A stretch of DNA of 64,000 nt from Rhodobacter maris (GCF_900217815.1 NZ_OBMT01000009.1:1-64000), one strand, 5' to 3'; shown: positions 33,871 to 43,713, counted from the first letter of the stretch. Notes: generated by a model from the letters alone, not told the origin. Made by a program: numbers and translations.

Positions 33871-34854
33871 ATGGCCTTCCGTCTCAAACTCGTTCCCGAC
33901 CATACCGAAATCGACTTTTTCCGCTGGCAATGGCTGACCTTCGGGCTCTCCTCGGTCGCCACGATTGCCGCGCTGGTGTTGACGCTGGTGATGGGGCTCA
34001 ACTTCGGCATCGACTTCAAGGGCGGCACGACGATCCGCACGGAATCGACGCAAACGCTCGACATCGGCGCTTACCGCAAGGCGCTGAGCCCGCTCGGGCT
34101 GGGCGATGTGGCGATCACTGAAGTGTTCGACCCGAATTTCCGGGAAGACCAGCATGTCGCCTCGATCCGCATTCAGGCGCAGGAGGGGCAGGACGCAATT
34201 GCCCCCGAGCAGATGACGCAGATTGAGAACGCCCTGCAAGAAGTTGATCCGTCGGTGAAATTCGTCTCGACGGAATCCGTCGGCCCGAAGGTTTCGGGCG
34301 AGCTGATCTGGACCGCTGTCTGGTCTGTGCTGGCGGGCGTTGCGGCGATTGTCGTCTATGTCTGGCTGCGGTTTGAGTGGCAATATTCGGTGGGCGCGCT
34401 CGCTGCGCTCGTCCATGACGTCGGCCTCACCATCGGCCTTTTCTCGCTCTTCCAGATCAAGTTTGACCTCGCGATCATCGCCGCGCTGCTCACGATTTTG
34501 GGTTATTCGATCAACGACACCGTCGTCGTGTTCGACCGGCTGCGCGAGAACCTCGTCAAATACAAAACGATGCCGCTCAAGGAGGTGATGAACCTCTCGG
34601 TCAACGAAACGCTGAGCCGCACCGTGATGACCTCGGGCACCACGCTGATTGCGCTGATCTCGCTTCTGGTGCTGGGGGGCGACGTGATCCGCGGCTTCGT
34701 GTTTGCGATGACCTGGGGCGTTGTCGTCGGCACCTATTCCTCGGTCTATGTGGCGAAGAACATCGTGCTGTTCCTCGGGCTCGACCGTAACAAGCAACCC
34801 AAGGATCCGGCGGCGAAATTCTTCACCGAAGGCGCGCAAGATGCAAATCCGTGA
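33871..34854 (+). CDS. secF: Protein translocase subunit SecF
   Basis: 327 residues, six membrane helices. GLNFGIDFKGGTTIRTEST follows the first helix and GYSINDTVVVFDRLRENL is the conserved helix 4/5 region carrying the proton-relay Asp; both match SecF. Preceded by a ribosome site (TGAGGAACGACC). Its stop lies 14 bases inside the next gene, so coupling to the Mth938-like gene is likely. Confidence 0.97.
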   Translation: MAFRLKLVPDHTEIDFFRWQWLTFGLSSVATIAALVLTLVMGLNFGIDFKGGTTIRTESTQTLDIGAYRKALSPLGLGDVAITEVFDPNFREDQHVASIRIQAQEGQDAIAPEQMTQIENALQEVDPSVKFVSTESVGPKVSGELIWTAVWSVLAGVAAIVVYVWLRFEWQYSVGALAALVHDVGLTIGLFSLFQIKFDLAIIAALLTILGYSINDTVVVFDRLRENLVKYKTMPLKEVMNLSVNETLSRTVMTSGTTLIALISLLVLGGDVIRGFVFAMTWGVVVGTYSSVYVAKNIVLFLGLDRNKQPKDPAAKFFTEGAQDANP

Positions 34855-35215
34855 GGCCTCTTTCGGCGGGGCGCTGCCGGTCGATGGCTACGGGCCGGGG
34901 TTCTTTCGCGTCGCCGGGGCGGTGCATGAGGGGGGCCTTCTGATCCGCGCCGAAGAGGCTTTGAGCTGGGCCGGGCTCGAGGACCGCGCGGGCCTTCTGG
35001 CGCTTTCGGGCAAGGTCGATGTGCTCTTTGTCGGCATGGGTGCGGAAATCGCGCACCTGCCGCGCGACTTCGTGGCGGAGCTTGAGGCCGTGGGCGTCTT
35101 TTGCGAGGCGATGGCCACGCCCTCGGCCGCGCGCAGCTACAATGTGCTTCTCTCCGAGGGCCGCCGGGTCGCCGCAGCGCTTTTGCCCATGCCGGGCGAG
35201 GTGCCGCGCGGATGA
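34841..35215 (+). CDS. Mth938/NDUFAF3-like protein (DUF498)
   Basis: 124 residues of the Mth938 fold: [12 protein letters not shown] near the start, a [16 protein letters not shown] core strand-loop, and [24 protein letters not shown] near the end. The family includes mitochondrial NDUFAF3, a complex I assembly factor; bacterial members often lie next to secF, as here. It overlaps secF by 14 bases and ccmA by four (ATGA), bridging the sec and cytochrome c maturation operons. Biochemical role unknown. Confidence 0.85.
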   Translation: MQIREASFGGALPVDGYGPGFFRVAGAVHEGGLLIRAEEALSWAGLEDRAGLLALSGKVDVLFVGMGAEIAHLPRDFVAELEAVGVFCEAMATPSAARSYNVLLSEGRRVAAALLPMPGEVPRG

Positions 35216-35856
35216 CGCTGCTTTCGGTCGAAACCCTCACCGTCAGCCGCGGCGGCCTCGCCGTGCTGGAGGGGGTGGGGTTTTCGCTCGAAGCGGGCAG
35301 GGCGCTCGTGTTGCGGGGGCCCAACGGCATCGGCAAGACCACGCTTTTGCGCACCTTGGCCGGGCTGCAACCGCCGCTTGCGGGCACGATTTCGATGCCA
35401 CCCGAAGCGATGGCCTATGCCGCTCATGCGGATGGGCTGAAGGCCACGCTCTCGGTGCGCGAGAACCTCGCTTTTTGGGCAGCGATCTACGAGACCGACA
35501 CGGTTGAAGCTGCGCTCGATCAGATGAACCTGCGCGCGCTCGAACACCGCGCCGCGATGAGCCTTTCGGCGGGACAAAAGCGCCGTCTGGGCCTTGCGCG
35601 GCTTCTGGTGACCGGGCGCCCGGTCTGGGTGCTCGACGAACCCACCGTTTCGCTCGATGCGGCCTCGGTCGCGCTTTTCGCCGCTGCGGTGCGCGCGCAT
35701 CTGGCCTCCGGTGGGGCAGCGCTCATGGCCACCCATATCGATCTTGGCCTTGAGGAGGCCGAAATTCTCGATCTCGCGCCTTTCAAGGCGCGGCCACCGG
35801 AAGAGGGCGGGCACCGCGGCGCCTTTGATCATGATTTCGACGGAGCCTTCCTGTGA
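35212..35856 (+). CDS. ccmA: Heme exporter ATPase CcmA (HelA)
   Basis: 214-residue ABC ATPase. Walker [10 protein letters not shown] (near 35-43), signature [15 protein letters not shown], Walker [14 protein letters not shown] and switch His ATHIDL. With CcmB, CcmC and CcmD it releases holo-CcmE for cytochrome c heme attachment at the periplasmic face. In Rhodobacter capsulatus the same set is called helABCD. ATG 35212 overlaps the previous gene by four bases; its end overlaps ccmB by four. Confidence 0.94.
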   Translation: MTLLSVETLTVSRGGLAVLEGVGFSLEAGRALVLRGPNGIGKTTLLRTLAGLQPPLAGTISMPPEAMAYAAHADGLKATLSVRENLAFWAAIYETDTVEAALDQMNLRALEHRAAMSLSAGQKRRLGLARLLVTGRPVWVLDEPTVSLDAASVALFAAAVRAHLASGGAALMATHIDLGLEEAEILDLAPFKARPPEEGGHRGAFDHDFDGAFL

Positions 35857-36509
35857 TCGCGCTTCTGACACGCGATCTGCGGCTCGCGATCCGCGCGGGC
35901 GGGGGCTTCGGGCTCGGGCTTGCCTTCTTCCTCATTGTCGTGACGCTCGTGCCCTTCGGCGTCGGTCCGCAGGGCGATATTCTTGCCCGCATCGCCTCAG
36001 GTATCCTCTGGCTCGGTGCGCTCCTGGCCTGCCTTCTGTCGCTCGACCGCATTTTTGCCCTCGATTACGAGGATGGCTCGCTCGATCTGCTGGCCACCGC
36101 GCCGATCCCGCTTGAGGCCGTGGTCACGGTGAAGGCGCTCGCGCATTGGATCACCACCGGCCTGCCCTTGGTGCTGGCCGCGCCGCTTTTTGCCGTGCTT
36201 CTGCACCTGCCGGGGCCTGCCTATCTCTGGCTTGAGGTCTCGTTGCTCCTTGGCACGCCAGCGCTTTCGGTGCTCGGCACCTTTGGCGCCGCGCTCACGG
36301 TGGGGCTCAAACGCGGCGGGCTCCTGCTCTCGCTCCTGGTGCTGCCGCTCTATGTGCCGACCCTGATCTTTGGTGCCGAGCTTGTGCGCCGCGGCGCCGA
36401 GGGCATGGCGATCGAAGTGCCATTGACCATGCTCGCGGGCATCACCGCCGCCACCATCGCCCTTGTCCCCTTTGCCTCCGCCGCGGCGATCCGGGTCAAT
36501 TTGCGGTGA
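35853..36509 (+). CDS. ccmB: Heme exporter membrane protein CcmB (HelB)
   Basis: 218 residues, six membrane helices. [25 protein letters not shown] and [20 protein letters not shown] (split across adjacent segments) are CcmB hallmarks. Forms the CcmA2B membrane part. Overlaps ccmA by four bases (ATGTGA-type junction). An 87-base gap follows before ccmC. Confidence 0.95.
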   Translation: MIALLTRDLRLAIRAGGGFGLGLAFFLIVVTLVPFGVGPQGDILARIASGILWLGALLACLLSLDRIFALDYEDGSLDLLATAPIPLEAVVTVKALAHWITTGLPLVLAAPLFAVLLHLPGPAYLWLEVSLLLGTPALSVLGTFGAALTVGLKRGGLLLSLLVLPLYVPTLIFGAELVRRGAEGMAIEVPLTMLAGITAATIALVPFASAAAIRVNLR

Positions 36510-36596
36510 GAAACGTTCTAAGTTGATGCGTGTCAAACCGGCACGGTGCAAATCGTGGCAAGCGGGGCGAGAAGACGAGAGGGAGGAGAGCGACCG

Positions 36597-37325
36597 ATGT
36601 CGATCTGGGAATATGCAAACCCGGTCAAGTTCATGCAGACCTCGGGATGGCTTCTGCCCTGGGTTTTCGGGGCAACCGTGCTCACCCTCGTGCCGGGGCT
36701 CGTCTGGGGCTTTTTCTTCACCCCCCTCGCCGAGGAATTCGGCGCCACGGTGAAGGTGATCTATGTGCATGTGCCCGCGGCGACGCTCGCAATCAATATC
36801 TGGGTGATGATGCTTGTCACTTCGCTGATCTGGCTCATTCGCCGCCACCATGTGAGCGCGCTGGCCGCCAAGGCCGCGGCACCGATCGGCATGGTGATGA
36901 CGCTGATCGCGCTCATCACCGGTGCGCTCTGGGGCCAGCCGATGTGGGGCACCTGGTGGGAATGGGATCCGCGGCTGACCTCCTTCCTGATCCTTTTTCT
37001 CTTTTATCTCGGCTATATGGCGCTTTGGGAGGCGATCGAAAACCCTGATACCGCGGCGGATCTGACGGGCGTTCTTTGCCTCGTCGGCTCGGTCTTTGCG
37101 GTGCTGTCGCGCTATGCCGCGATCTTCTGGAACCAGGGGTTGCACCAAGGCTCGACCTTGAGCCTCGACAGTGAGGAGCATATCTCGGATGTCTATTGGC
37201 AACCGCTCGTGCTCTCCATCGTGGGCTTCGGGCTTTTGTTCGTGACCCTGCTTTTGTTGCGCACACGCACCGAGATCCGCAGCCGTCGCCTCAAGGCCCT
37301 CGAACAGCGGGAGCGCATGGCATGA
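36597..37325 (+). CDS. ccmC: Heme handling protein CcmC (HelC)
   Basis: 242 residues, six membrane helices. The tryptophan-rich heme-binding segment GTWWEWDPRLTS (about 116-128) and flanking His residues (VHVPAA and YAAIFWNQGLHQGS) are those of CcmC, which loads heme onto CcmE. ATG 36597 has GAGGGAGGAGAG upstream, a strong ribosome site. Its stop overlaps the ccmD start by four bases. Confidence 0.95.
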   Translation: MSIWEYANPVKFMQTSGWLLPWVFGATVLTLVPGLVWGFFFTPLAEEFGATVKVIYVHVPAATLAINIWVMMLVTSLIWLIRRHHVSALAAKAAAPIGMVMTLIALITGALWGQPMWGTWWEWDPRLTSFLILFLFYLGYMALWEAIENPDTAADLTGVLCLVGSVFAVLSRYAAIFWNQGLHQGSTLSLDSEEHISDVYWQPLVLSIVGFGLLFVTLLLLRTRTEIRSRRLKALEQRERMA

Positions 37326-37480
37326 TCCCTGATCTCGGCAAATATACCGTCACGATCCTCGGTTCCTGGGGAGCGACGCTGGCCCTGCTGGCGGCGCTGA
37401 TCGTGCTCACCCTGATCCGGGGTGCACAGGTGAAACGGGCGCTGGAAGCGCAGGAAAAACGGATGAAGAAAAATGGCTAA
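37322..37480 (+). CDS. ccmD: Heme exporter small protein CcmD (HelD)
   Basis: 52 residues with one membrane helix (YTVTILGSWGATLALLAAL) and a basic C-terminal tail with QVKRALEAQEKRMKKNG, as in CcmD, which tethers CcmA, CcmB, CcmC and CcmE. Start overlaps ccmC by four bases and its end overlaps ccmG by eight. Confidence 0.9.
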   Translation: MIPDLGKYTVTILGSWGATLALLAALIVLTLIRGAQVKRALEAQEKRMKKNG

Positions 37481-38003
37481 GCCTTTGATGTTCGTTCCGC
37501 TTGTGGTGATCGTCGGCTTTGTGGCCGCGGCCTTTGTGGCGATGGAAACCAAAGACCCCAACGATATGCCCACGGCCCTTGCGGGCAAGGAGGCGCCGCC
37601 GGTGCGGCTCGAGTCTCTGGGGCCGGAGGCGCCCTTCACGGATGCCGATCTGCGCGATGGCACGATCAAGCTCGTGAACTTCTGGGCGTCCTGGTGCGCG
37701 CCCTGCCGGGTTGAGCATCCGAACCTGATCGGGCTGAAGCAAGAGGGGGTCGAGATCCTCGGCGTGAACTGGAAGGATACGCCCGAGAAGGCGCAGGCTT
37801 TCCTGGCCGAGATGGGCAGCCCCTTTGCCAAGCTCGGCGCCGATCCGAAGAACCAGATGGGGCTTGACTGGGGCGTGGCCGGCGTGCCCGAGACCTTCGT
37901 GGTCGATGGCGAGGGGCATATCATCACCCGCATTGCCGGCCCGCTCACCGACAAGGTGATCGAGGATCAGGTCGAGCCGCTGCTTGCGGGCGAGGGCGAG
38001 TAA
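37473..38003 (+). CDS. ccmG: Thiol:disulfide oxidoreductase CcmG/DsbE (HelX)
   Basis: 176 residues. N-terminal membrane anchor (about 5-23), then a periplasmic thioredoxin domain with WASWCAPCRVEHP (active-site CAPC near 72-77) and GVPETFVVDGEGHI, the cis-Pro and CcmG signature. It keeps apocytochrome c thiols or CcmH reduced before heme attachment. Overlaps ccmD by eight bases. ccmE, ccmF and ccmH are not in the window. Confidence 0.94.
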   Translation: MAKPLMFVPLVVIVGFVAAAFVAMETKDPNDMPTALAGKEAPPVRLESLGPEAPFTDADLRDGTIKLVNFWASWCAPCRVEHPNLIGLKQEGVEILGVNWKDTPEKAQAFLAEMGSPFAKLGADPKNQMGLDWGVAGVPETFVVDGEGHIITRIAGPLTDKVIEDQVEPLLAGEGE

Positions 38004-38004
38004 C

Positions 38005-38184
38005 TCAGAGCCGTGGAACGCGCGGGGCGCGTTCCACCCGCGCCCAGTCCGGCCAGAAGCCGAAATGATCAAGCCCCCAGATCAGCGCAACGAGGGCAAT
38101 CACCACCGCAGCAATCTGCACCTGCCGCAGCGAGGGCGGATGGCGCACCCATTTTGCCATCCGCATCAGCCAGAGCGGGTTCAT
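38005..38184 (-). CDS. Small single-helix membrane protein
   Basis: 59 residues, from ATG 38184 to TGA at 38007-38005. The N-terminus [20 protein letters not shown] is basic and aromatic, followed by a membrane helix (about 21-38, [20 protein letters not shown]) and a short tail with [12 protein letters not shown]. Its ATG overlaps the hpt stop (ATGA), so it is probably co-translated with hpt. Its last 11 codons coincide with a perfect hairpin (38013-38037). I do not know its function; small proteins of this kind at this spot are common in Rhodobacterales genomes, from memory. Confidence 0.6.
   Translation of the reverse strand: MNPLWLMRMAKWVRHPPSLRQVQIAAVVIALVALIWGLDHFGFWPDWARVERAPRVPRL
38013..38037. 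terminator. Perfect hairpin between ccmG and the hpt unit
   Basis: GTGGAACGCGC, loop GGG, GCGCGTTCCAC: an 11-base perfect stem with a 3-base loop just after the ccmG stop. It has no clear T-tract. It probably serves as a bidirectional stop or barrier between the convergent ccm and hpt operons, although it lies inside the end of the 59-residue minus-strand gene. Confidence 0.55.
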
Positions 38185-38729
38185 TTTTCACGGCCGGTGA
38201 AGCGCACCGTGCCGATGAAGGGCAGGTTGCGGTGGTTTTGCGCATAGTCGAGCCCGTAGCCGACGACGAATTCGTCGGGGATCTCGAAGCCGGTCCAGCG
38301 CGCCTTCACATCCACTTCGCGGCGCGAGGGCTTGTCGAGCATGGCGCAGCATTCGATCCGGCGCGGCGAACGGGCGCGCAGCATCTCCATCACCTTGGAG
38401 ATCGTGTGGCCAGTATCGACGATGTCTTCCACCACGAGCACGTCGCGCCCGCCGATATTGCCGCGCAGGTCTTTCAGCACCCGAACCTCGCGGGTGGAGG
38501 TGGTTTCGTTGCCATAGCTAGAGGCTTCGAGGAAATCGACTTCACAGGGCACGCCGATCTCGCGGATGAGGTCCGCAATGAACACGAAGGAGCCGCGCAG
38601 AAGCCCGACCACCACGAGCCGGTCGGTATCCTTGAAGGCTTCGGTGATCTCGGCGCCGAGCGCCTCGACCCGCGCCGCGATGGCCTTTGCGGAAATCATC
38701 TGGTCGATCACATATCCGGGCTCTGCCAT
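38181..38729 (-). CDS. hpt: Hypoxanthine phosphoribosyltransferase
   Basis: 182 residues. The PRPP-binding motif [13 protein letters not shown] (near 98-110), an N-terminal GLLRGSFVF loop and a C-terminal [21 protein letters not shown] identify hypoxanthine/guanine phosphoribosyltransferase, which salvages hypoxanthine to IMP. ATG 38729 follows GGCAGGAGAGAGC; the in-frame ATG at 38756 has no such site. Overlaps the small membrane-protein gene downstream and is divergent from the RatA-like gene. Confidence 0.93.
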   Translation of the reverse strand: MAEPGYVIDQMISAKAIAARVEALGAEITEAFKDTDRLVVVGLLRGSFVFIADLIREIGVPCEVDFLEASSYGNETTSTREVRVLKDLRGNIGGRDVLVVEDIVDTGHTISKVMEMLRARSPRRIECCAMLDKPSRREVDVKARWTGFEIPDEFVVGYGLDYAQNHRNLPFIGTVRFTGREK

Positions 38730-38818
38730 GCTCTCTCCTGCCTCTGGTGCGGCCATCCGGCCCTTGCAATTCCCGTGCTTTATCGCAAGAACGGGGCCGG
38801 TAAAAGGGAGACCGGCCG

Positions 38819-39271
38819 ATGCCGCAGCATTCGGAAAAACGCACGATGCCCTATTCGGCGGCGCAGATGTATGCGCTCGTGGCCGATGTGGCGCGCTACC
38901 CCGAATTCCTGCCCTGGAACTCCGCCGCCCGCATCCGCACCCGCAAGCCCGGCCCCGAACCCGGCACCGAGGTGATGGAGGCGGATCTGGTGATCTCCTT
39001 CAAGGTGTTTCGCGAGCGCTTCGGCTCGCGCGTGGTGCTCGACCCGGGGCAAAAGCGCGTCGATACCCGCTATCTCGACGGCCCGTTCAAATACATGCAC
39101 AGCTGGTGGCAGTTCGAAGACCGGCCCGAGGGCGGGTGCAAGGTCGACTTCTTCGTCGATTTCGAATTCAAGAACGCGCTCCTGCAGGGCGTGATCGGCA
39201 TCGTCTTCGATCAGGCGATGCGGATGATCGTGCAGGCGTTCGAGGACCGGGCGAAGGCGCTTTACGGTTGA
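38819..39271 (+). CDS. RatA/COQ10-like SRPBCC protein
   Basis: 150 residues of the START/SRPBCC fold: [20 protein letters not shown] and [12 protein letters not shown] near the N-terminus, then [26 protein letters not shown] and [19 protein letters not shown]. This is the COQ10/RatA family, which binds ubiquinone or, in E. coli RatA, the 50S subunit. Here a ubiquinone-binding role is more likely, given the alphaproteobacterial host and the near-identity in layout to Coq10. ATG 38819 has GGGAGACC upstream. The last ten bases overlap the convergent cinA gene. Confidence 0.85.
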   Translation: MPQHSEKRTMPYSAAQMYALVADVARYPEFLPWNSAARIRTRKPGPEPGTEVMEADLVISFKVFRERFGSRVVLDPGQKRVDTRYLDGPFKYMHSWWQFEDRPEGGCKVDFFVDFEFKNALLQGVIGIVFDQAMRMIVQAFEDRAKALYG

Positions 39272-39738
39272 AGCCCGAGCGCGGCGCCCAGAAGGGCAAG
39301 CGCATGATCGCGCGCGGCGGCGCGGACATTGCCCCGGCCAAGCGCACCGAACTCCTGTGTTTGCGTGCGGGTCGCGGCGCCTTTGAGGGCAAGGCCAAAG
39401 CAAACCCGCCCCTCGGGCTTGAACTCCGATCCGCCGGGCCCGGCGATGCCGGTGATCGAAACAGCAAGGTCAGCGTGGCTCTGTGCCAGCGCCCCCTCGG
39501 CCATTTCGCGCGCCACCTCCTCGGAGACCGCGCCAAAAGCACTGAGCGTGGCCTCGGCCACGCCCAGCATCTCGACTTTCGCCGCGTTGGAATAGGTGAC
39601 AAAGCCGCACTCCACCACCGCCGAGGAGCCCGGCACGTCTGTCAGCGCCACCACCACCATGCCGCCTGTGCAGCTTTCGGCGGTGGCGATGCGCCAGCCT
39701 CTGTCCCGCGCGCAGGCGAGAAGCTCTTCTACGCTCAT
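39262..39738 (-). CDS. CinA C-terminal domain / nicotinamide-nucleotide amidohydrolase
   Basis: 158 residues, a stand-alone CinA C-terminal domain: [12 protein letters not shown] near 18-29, [14 protein letters not shown], and [18 protein letters not shown]. Such proteins (PncC type) hydrolyse NMN to nicotinate mononucleotide in pyridine-nucleotide recycling. The N-terminal ADP-ribose pyrophosphatase part of full CinA is absent, as in E. coli PncC. Its ATG overlaps the pgpA stop by four bases; third gene of ispDF-pgpA-cinA. Confidence 0.9.
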   Translation of the reverse strand: MSVEELLACARDRGWRIATAESCTGGMVVVALTDVPGSSAVVECGFVTYSNAAKVEMLGVAEATLSAFGAVSEEVAREMAEGALAQSHADLAVSITGIAGPGGSEFKPEGRVCFGLALKGAATRTQTQEFGALGRGNVRAAARDHALALLGAALGLQP

Positions 39739-40325
39739 GCCTGACCGGTGAAGGGCAGGGGCGGCAGCCAGTCGATGATCTGCGCACCAAGCACCGGCCA
39801 GTAATCCTGACCCAGATGATAGGCCACAGCGGTGATCAGCGTGAACACACCGGCAAAGACGCCGGCCCAGATGTCATCCATCATCACGCCCATCGCGCCG
39901 CCCTGCTTGTCGGCCCGGCCGATCACGCCCGGTTTGAAGATGTCAAAGAAGCGGAACCAGATGAAGGCGGCGAGCGGGCCCGGCCAGACCATCTCGATGT
40001 TGAAATAAGCAAAGGCCGAGGCGGGGAAGGCAAGCGCCACCCACATGCCGGCCACCTCGTCGATGATCACCTCTTTCGGGTCTTGATCCTCGCGGTGCTT
40101 CAGTTCTTGCTCCAGCGCCCAGAGCCCGATGATGAAGGCGAGGATCGCGGCGAGGTAGAGGTAGGAAAGGCCGCCGAATTTCACCAGCCCCCAGCCGGCG
40201 ACAGCGGCGACCATCGAGCCCCAGGTGCCGGGCGCGGGGACGAGCTTGCCGACGAAGGCAAAGGTGGTGATGGCTTGCAGAACGTGGAGCGGCAATTCAC
40301 GGGTCGGAAGTTCACGGGGAGGCAT
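39735..40325 (-). CDS. pgpA: Phosphatidylglycerophosphatase A
   Basis: 196 residues, four membrane helices. [10 protein letters not shown] near 28-37, [14 protein letters not shown] near 82-95, [10 protein letters not shown] and a C-terminal [11 protein letters not shown] match PgpA, which removes the phosphate from phosphatidylglycerophosphate to give phosphatidylglycerol. The ATG begins one base after the ispDF stop and its end overlaps cinA by four bases. ATG 40325 is preceded by GGAGTCTGAA, a weak ribosome site, so coupling to ispDF is likely. Confidence 0.93.
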   Translation of the reverse strand: MPPRELPTRELPLHVLQAITTFAFVGKLVPAPGTWGSMVAAVAGWGLVKFGGLSYLYLAAILAFIIGLWALEQELKHREDQDPKEVIIDEVAGMWVALAFPASAFAYFNIEMVWPGPLAAFIWFRFFDIFKPGVIGRADKQGGAMGVMMDDIWAGVFAGVFTLITAVAYHLGQDYWPVLGAQIIDWLPPLPFTGQA

Positions 40326-40326
40326 T

Positions 40327-41466
40327 TCAGACTCCTATCAGAGTGACGGTGGCAATAGCGGCAATGCCCTCTTCGCGGCCGGTGAAGCCGAGCCGTTCCG
40401 AGGTGGTGGCCTTGACCGAGACACGGTCGGCCGGGACGTTGATGATGCGCGCAAGTTCGGCCGCCATTTCAATGGCATGCGGGCCGATCTTCGGGCGTTC
40501 GCAAATCAGGGTGACATCGGCATTGCCGATCTTGAAGCCTTTGGAGACCGCGAGTTTCGCGGCGTGCTCGAGGAAGATCCAGCTTGCCGCGCCCTTCCAT
40601 TGCGGATCGGAGGGCGGAAAGTGGCGGCCAATGTCGCCTTCGGCCATGGCGCCATAGATCGCATCGGTGAGCGCATGCATGCCGACATCGGCATCCGAAT
40701 GGCCGAGCAGCGCCTTGGTATGGGGTACTTTGACCCCGCACAGGATCACATGATCGCCTTCGGTAAACGCATGCACATCATAGCCGTTGCCAAGCCGCAC
40801 ATCCATCTTCAAGCCTTTCCTTTCGCGCAAGATCGCCTCGGCGCGGGCAAAATCTTCCGCGTAGGTGATCTTCAGATTGTCTTCATGCCCGGGCACGATG
40901 GCGACCGCCATGCCGGCCGCGCGGGCCACTTCCACATCGTCGGCCGCGCCGCCCGGATGGGCGCGATGGGCGTCGAGGATCTCGGGAAACCGGAAGCCTT
41001 GCGGCGTTTGCGCCCGGAAAAGCCCCTCCCGGTCCTGCGTGCCCGCCACGAGCCCCGCTTCCCCGCGCCAGAGCGCATCGGTGACGGCAAGTGCAGGCGC
41101 CGCACCCGGGTGGGTTTCAAGCGCGACGAGCACCGCTTGCAGCACCGCTTGCGGCACCAGCGGCCGGGCGCCATCGTGAATGAGAACGCGTGTGATTTCA
41201 GAGCCCTCAAGCGTAACGAGCGCATTGAGCACGCTCTCGGAGCGGCTCGCGCCGCCCGCCACCAGAGTCACGGATCCGCCAAAGAGGGTGAGGCCGCGCG
41301 CCATGTCGTCTAGATGAAGCACCACGATCACCCGGCCGAGCGTGCGGAACGCCTCGACCGTCTGCGCCAGCACCGGGCGGCCCGCCAAATCGCGCCATTG
41401 CTTTGGCAGCCCCTCGCCCGCGCGCGTGCCACGGCCCGCCGCCACGATGATCACTGCAACGCTCAT
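40327..41466 (-). CDS. ispDF: Bifunctional IspD/IspF isoprenoid synthesis enzyme
   Basis: 379 residues with two enzymes of the MEP pathway fused. IspD (about 1-220) has [19 protein letters not shown] and [12 protein letters not shown] and makes CDP-methylerythritol. IspF (about 223-379) has [40 protein letters not shown] and [15 protein letters not shown], with zinc ligands Asp-x-His, and makes the cyclic diphosphate. Fused IspDF is usual in alphaproteobacteria. Start ATG 41466; the longer in-frame start at 41559 is rejected as it runs into the upstream divergent region. Confidence 0.95.
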   Translation of the reverse strand: MSVAVIIVAAGRGTRAGEGLPKQWRDLAGRPVLAQTVEAFRTLGRVIVVLHLDDMARGLTLFGGSVTLVAGGASRSESVLNALVTLEGSEITRVLIHDGARPLVPQAVLQAVLVALETHPGAAPALAVTDALWRGEAGLVAGTQDREGLFRAQTPQGFRFPEILDAHRAHPGGAADDVEVARAAGMAVAIVPGHEDNLKITYAEDFARAEAILRERKGLKMDVRLGNGYDVHAFTEGDHVILCGVKVPHTKALLGHSDADVGMHALTDAIYGAMAEGDIGRHFPPSDPQWKGAASWIFLEHAAKLAVSKGFKIGNADVTLICERPKIGPHAIEMAAELARIINVPADRVSVKATTSERLGFTGREEGIAAIATVTLIGV

Positions 41467-41671
41467 CCGCCCTCGCTCTTCCGGCTTTTTACCTGACAAA
41501 GGCTTAGGCCAGTCTGCGCGCGGGCGCAATGTGCACAGCGCCGCATGCTGAAAGCGCAATATTTAAGCAGGTGCCGAATTTTGACGCCCTTGTGAGTGGC
41601 GACGCTCTCCTTGCAATTGTGATTCCCAAATCAAGCCGCTACTTCCTTGGGCAAATGCTACAGGAACAACC

Positions 41672-42646
41672 GTGACGATTACGCTCGACAGCTTTCGCCT
41701 TGATCCGCCGGTGCTGCTGGCGCCCATGGCGGGCATTACCGATCTGCCGTTTCGCCGGATCGTGGCGCGCTTTGGCGCGGGTCTCGTGGTGTCCGAGATG
41801 GTGGCGAGCGGCGAGATGCTGACGGCCAAGCCCTCGGTGCGGGCGAAGGCGCGCAGCGAACTCGGTCTCGATCTGCCGTCCTCGGTGCAATTGGCCGGGC
41901 GCGAGGCGCGGCCGATGGCCGAGGCGGCGAAGGTCGTGGCGGACATGGGCGCAAAAATCATCGACATCAACATGGGCTGCCCGGCGAAGAAGGTGACGGG
42001 CGGCGCCTCGGGGGCGGCGCTGATGCGCGACCCGGACCATGCGCTGCGATTGATCGAAGCGGTGGTGGGGGCAGTCGATCTGCCCGTGACGCTGAAGATG
42101 CGGCTCGGCTGGGACGAGGGGCAGATCAACGCGCCCGAGATCGCGCGGCGCGCCGAATCTGCGGGCGTGCGGATGATCGTCGTGCATGGCCGCACGCGGA
42201 TGCAGTTTTACGAGGGCCGGGCCGACTGGGGCGCGATTGCCGCTGTCTCCGAGGCCGTCTCGGTGCCAGTGGTGGCGAATGGCGACATCGTCGATGCGCC
42301 CTCGGCGCGGATGGCGCTGGCGCGGGCGGGCGCGGCGGGCGTGATGGTGGGACGCGGGGCGCAGGGGGCACCCTGGCGGCTTGCGCAGATCGCTGCGGCG
42401 CTTTACGGCGCGGCCCCGCCCAAGCTGCCGAAGGGGGCGGGGCTCGTTGATCTGGTCTCTGAGCATTATGAAGCGATTCTGGGCTTTTACGGAGAGCAGG
42501 TGGGGCTGCGCCTCGCGCGCAAGCATCTGCGCTGGTATGCGGAGGTCGCAGGAGCGGCATTGGTCCCCGAGATGATGCGCGCCCAGACCCCCGAGGCGGC
42601 ATTGGCGCTCATCCGCGCCGCGTTCAGCGAAAGGGCTGCGGCATGA
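41672..42646 (+). CDS. dusB: tRNA-dihydrouridine synthase DusB (NifR3)
   Basis: 324 residues, TIM barrel plus helical C-terminus. LLAPMAGITDLPFRRI near the start, DINMGCPAKKVTGGASG with catalytic Cys103, and TLKMRLGWDEG plus VHGRTRMQFY in the barrel. It reduces uridine in tRNA using FMN and NADPH. In Rhodobacter capsulatus this gene is nifR3, first in the nifR3-ntrB-ntrC operon, exactly the order seen here. GTG start at 41672; its stop overlaps ntrB by four bases. Divergent from ispDF with about 205 bases between. Confidence 0.95.
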   Translation: MTITLDSFRLDPPVLLAPMAGITDLPFRRIVARFGAGLVVSEMVASGEMLTAKPSVRAKARSELGLDLPSSVQLAGREARPMAEAAKVVADMGAKIIDINMGCPAKKVTGGASGAALMRDPDHALRLIEAVVGAVDLPVTLKMRLGWDEGQINAPEIARRAESAGVRMIVVHGRTRMQFYEGRADWGAIAAVSEAVSVPVVANGDIVDAPSARMALARAGAAGVMVGRGAQGAPWRLAQIAAALYGAAPPKLPKGAGLVDLVSEHYEAILGFYGEQVGLRLARKHLRWYAEVAGAALVPEMMRAQTPEAALALIRAAFSERAAA

Positions 42647-43710
42647 CCCTTCCGGCCCCCGGCATCATCTGGGCTTCGTTGCCGCTTCCGGCGTTGATGA
42701 TCGACGGCACGGACCGGGTAATCGAGATCAATCCGGCGGCGGAATTGTTCCTCAATCTTTCGGCCCGTGCGTTGAAGGGACAGGTGCTGGGCGAACGGCT
42801 CGCCATTGCCGCGCCGCTTGAGGAAATTTTTGCCCGGGTGCGCAAGAACCGCTCTGCGCTTTTCGTCAATGATGTGGATCTGACCACGGGCGAGCGCGCC
42901 CCGGTGCAATGCAATCTTCAGGCCGCGCCTCTGGGCGATGACCCGCAAACGGTGCTGCTGCTGATCTCGCCGCGCGAGATCGCCGACCGGCTCGGCCGCG
43001 CGAGCCAGGTGAAATCGGCAGCGCGCTCGGCCATTGGCATGGCAGAGATGCTGGCGCATGAGATCAAGAACCCGCTCGCGGGCATTGCGGGGGCGGCGCA
43101 GCTTTTGTCGATGAACCTCTCGGGCGATGATCTGGAACTCACCGATCTGATCGTCGACGAGACCCGCCGCGTGGTGAAGCTGCTCGAACAGGTTGAGCAG
43201 TTCGGTAATGTGCGCCCGCCCGAGATGAAGCCAGTGAATATCCACGATGTGCTTGACCGCGCACGAAAATCTGCCGCTGTTGGCTTTGGCGCGCATATGC
43301 TGATCGTTGAGGATTACGACCCTTCGCTGCCGCCCACGCTCGGCGATGCCGACCAGTTGACGCAGGTATTTTTGAACCTTCTCAAGAATGCGGCCGAGGC
43401 GGCGAAGGGGCAGGGCACGATCCGCCTGCGCAGCTTTTATGATTATTCGTTGCGCCTGCGCGGCCCCGATGGCCATGGCCAGCGTCTGCCGCTTCAGATC
43501 GAGGTGATCGACGATGGCCCCGGCATCCCGCCCGATATTGCGGGGGCGCTTTTCGAGCCCTTCGTCTCCGGCCGCGAGAACGGTACCGGGCTTGGCCTCG
43601 CGCTCGTTTCGAAAATCATCTCCGAGCATAATGGCTGGATCAACGTTGATAGCGTTCCCGGCCGCACCGTTTTTCGCGTTTCCCTGCCTGTCGCCCCTAA
43701 GGAGGTCTGA
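42643..43710 (+). CDS. ntrB: Nitrogen regulation sensor kinase NtrB
   Basis: 355 residues. PAS domain (about 12-115; GTDRVIEINPAAELFLNLSA), a dimerisation/phosphorylation region with EMLAHEIKNPLAGIAGAAQL (His139) and an ATP-binding domain with NLLKNAAEAAKGQGTI and NGTGLGLALVSKII. Soluble, like all NtrB. Under nitrogen limitation it phosphorylates NtrC, and PII protein turns it to a phosphatase. ATG overlaps dusB (ATGA); ntrC starts three bases after its stop. Confidence 0.95.
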   Translation: MTLPAPGIIWASLPLPALMIDGTDRVIEINPAAELFLNLSARALKGQVLGERLAIAAPLEEIFARVRKNRSALFVNDVDLTTGERAPVQCNLQAAPLGDDPQTVLLLISPREIADRLGRASQVKSAARSAIGMAEMLAHEIKNPLAGIAGAAQLLSMNLSGDDLELTDLIVDETRRVVKLLEQVEQFGNVRPPEMKPVNIHDVLDRARKSAAVGFGAHMLIVEDYDPSLPPTLGDADQLTQVFLNLLKNAAEAAKGQGTIRLRSFYDYSLRLRGPDGHGQRLPLQIEVIDDGPGIPPDIAGALFEPFVSGRENGTGLGLALVSKIISEHNGWINVDSVPGRTVFRVSLPVAPKEV

Positions 43711-43713
43711 TCC

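Noticed and set aside
41597-41615. Possible sigma54 promoter (TGGC ... TTGCA) before dusB
   Set aside because: The GG and GC elements are 13 bases apart rather than the required 10.
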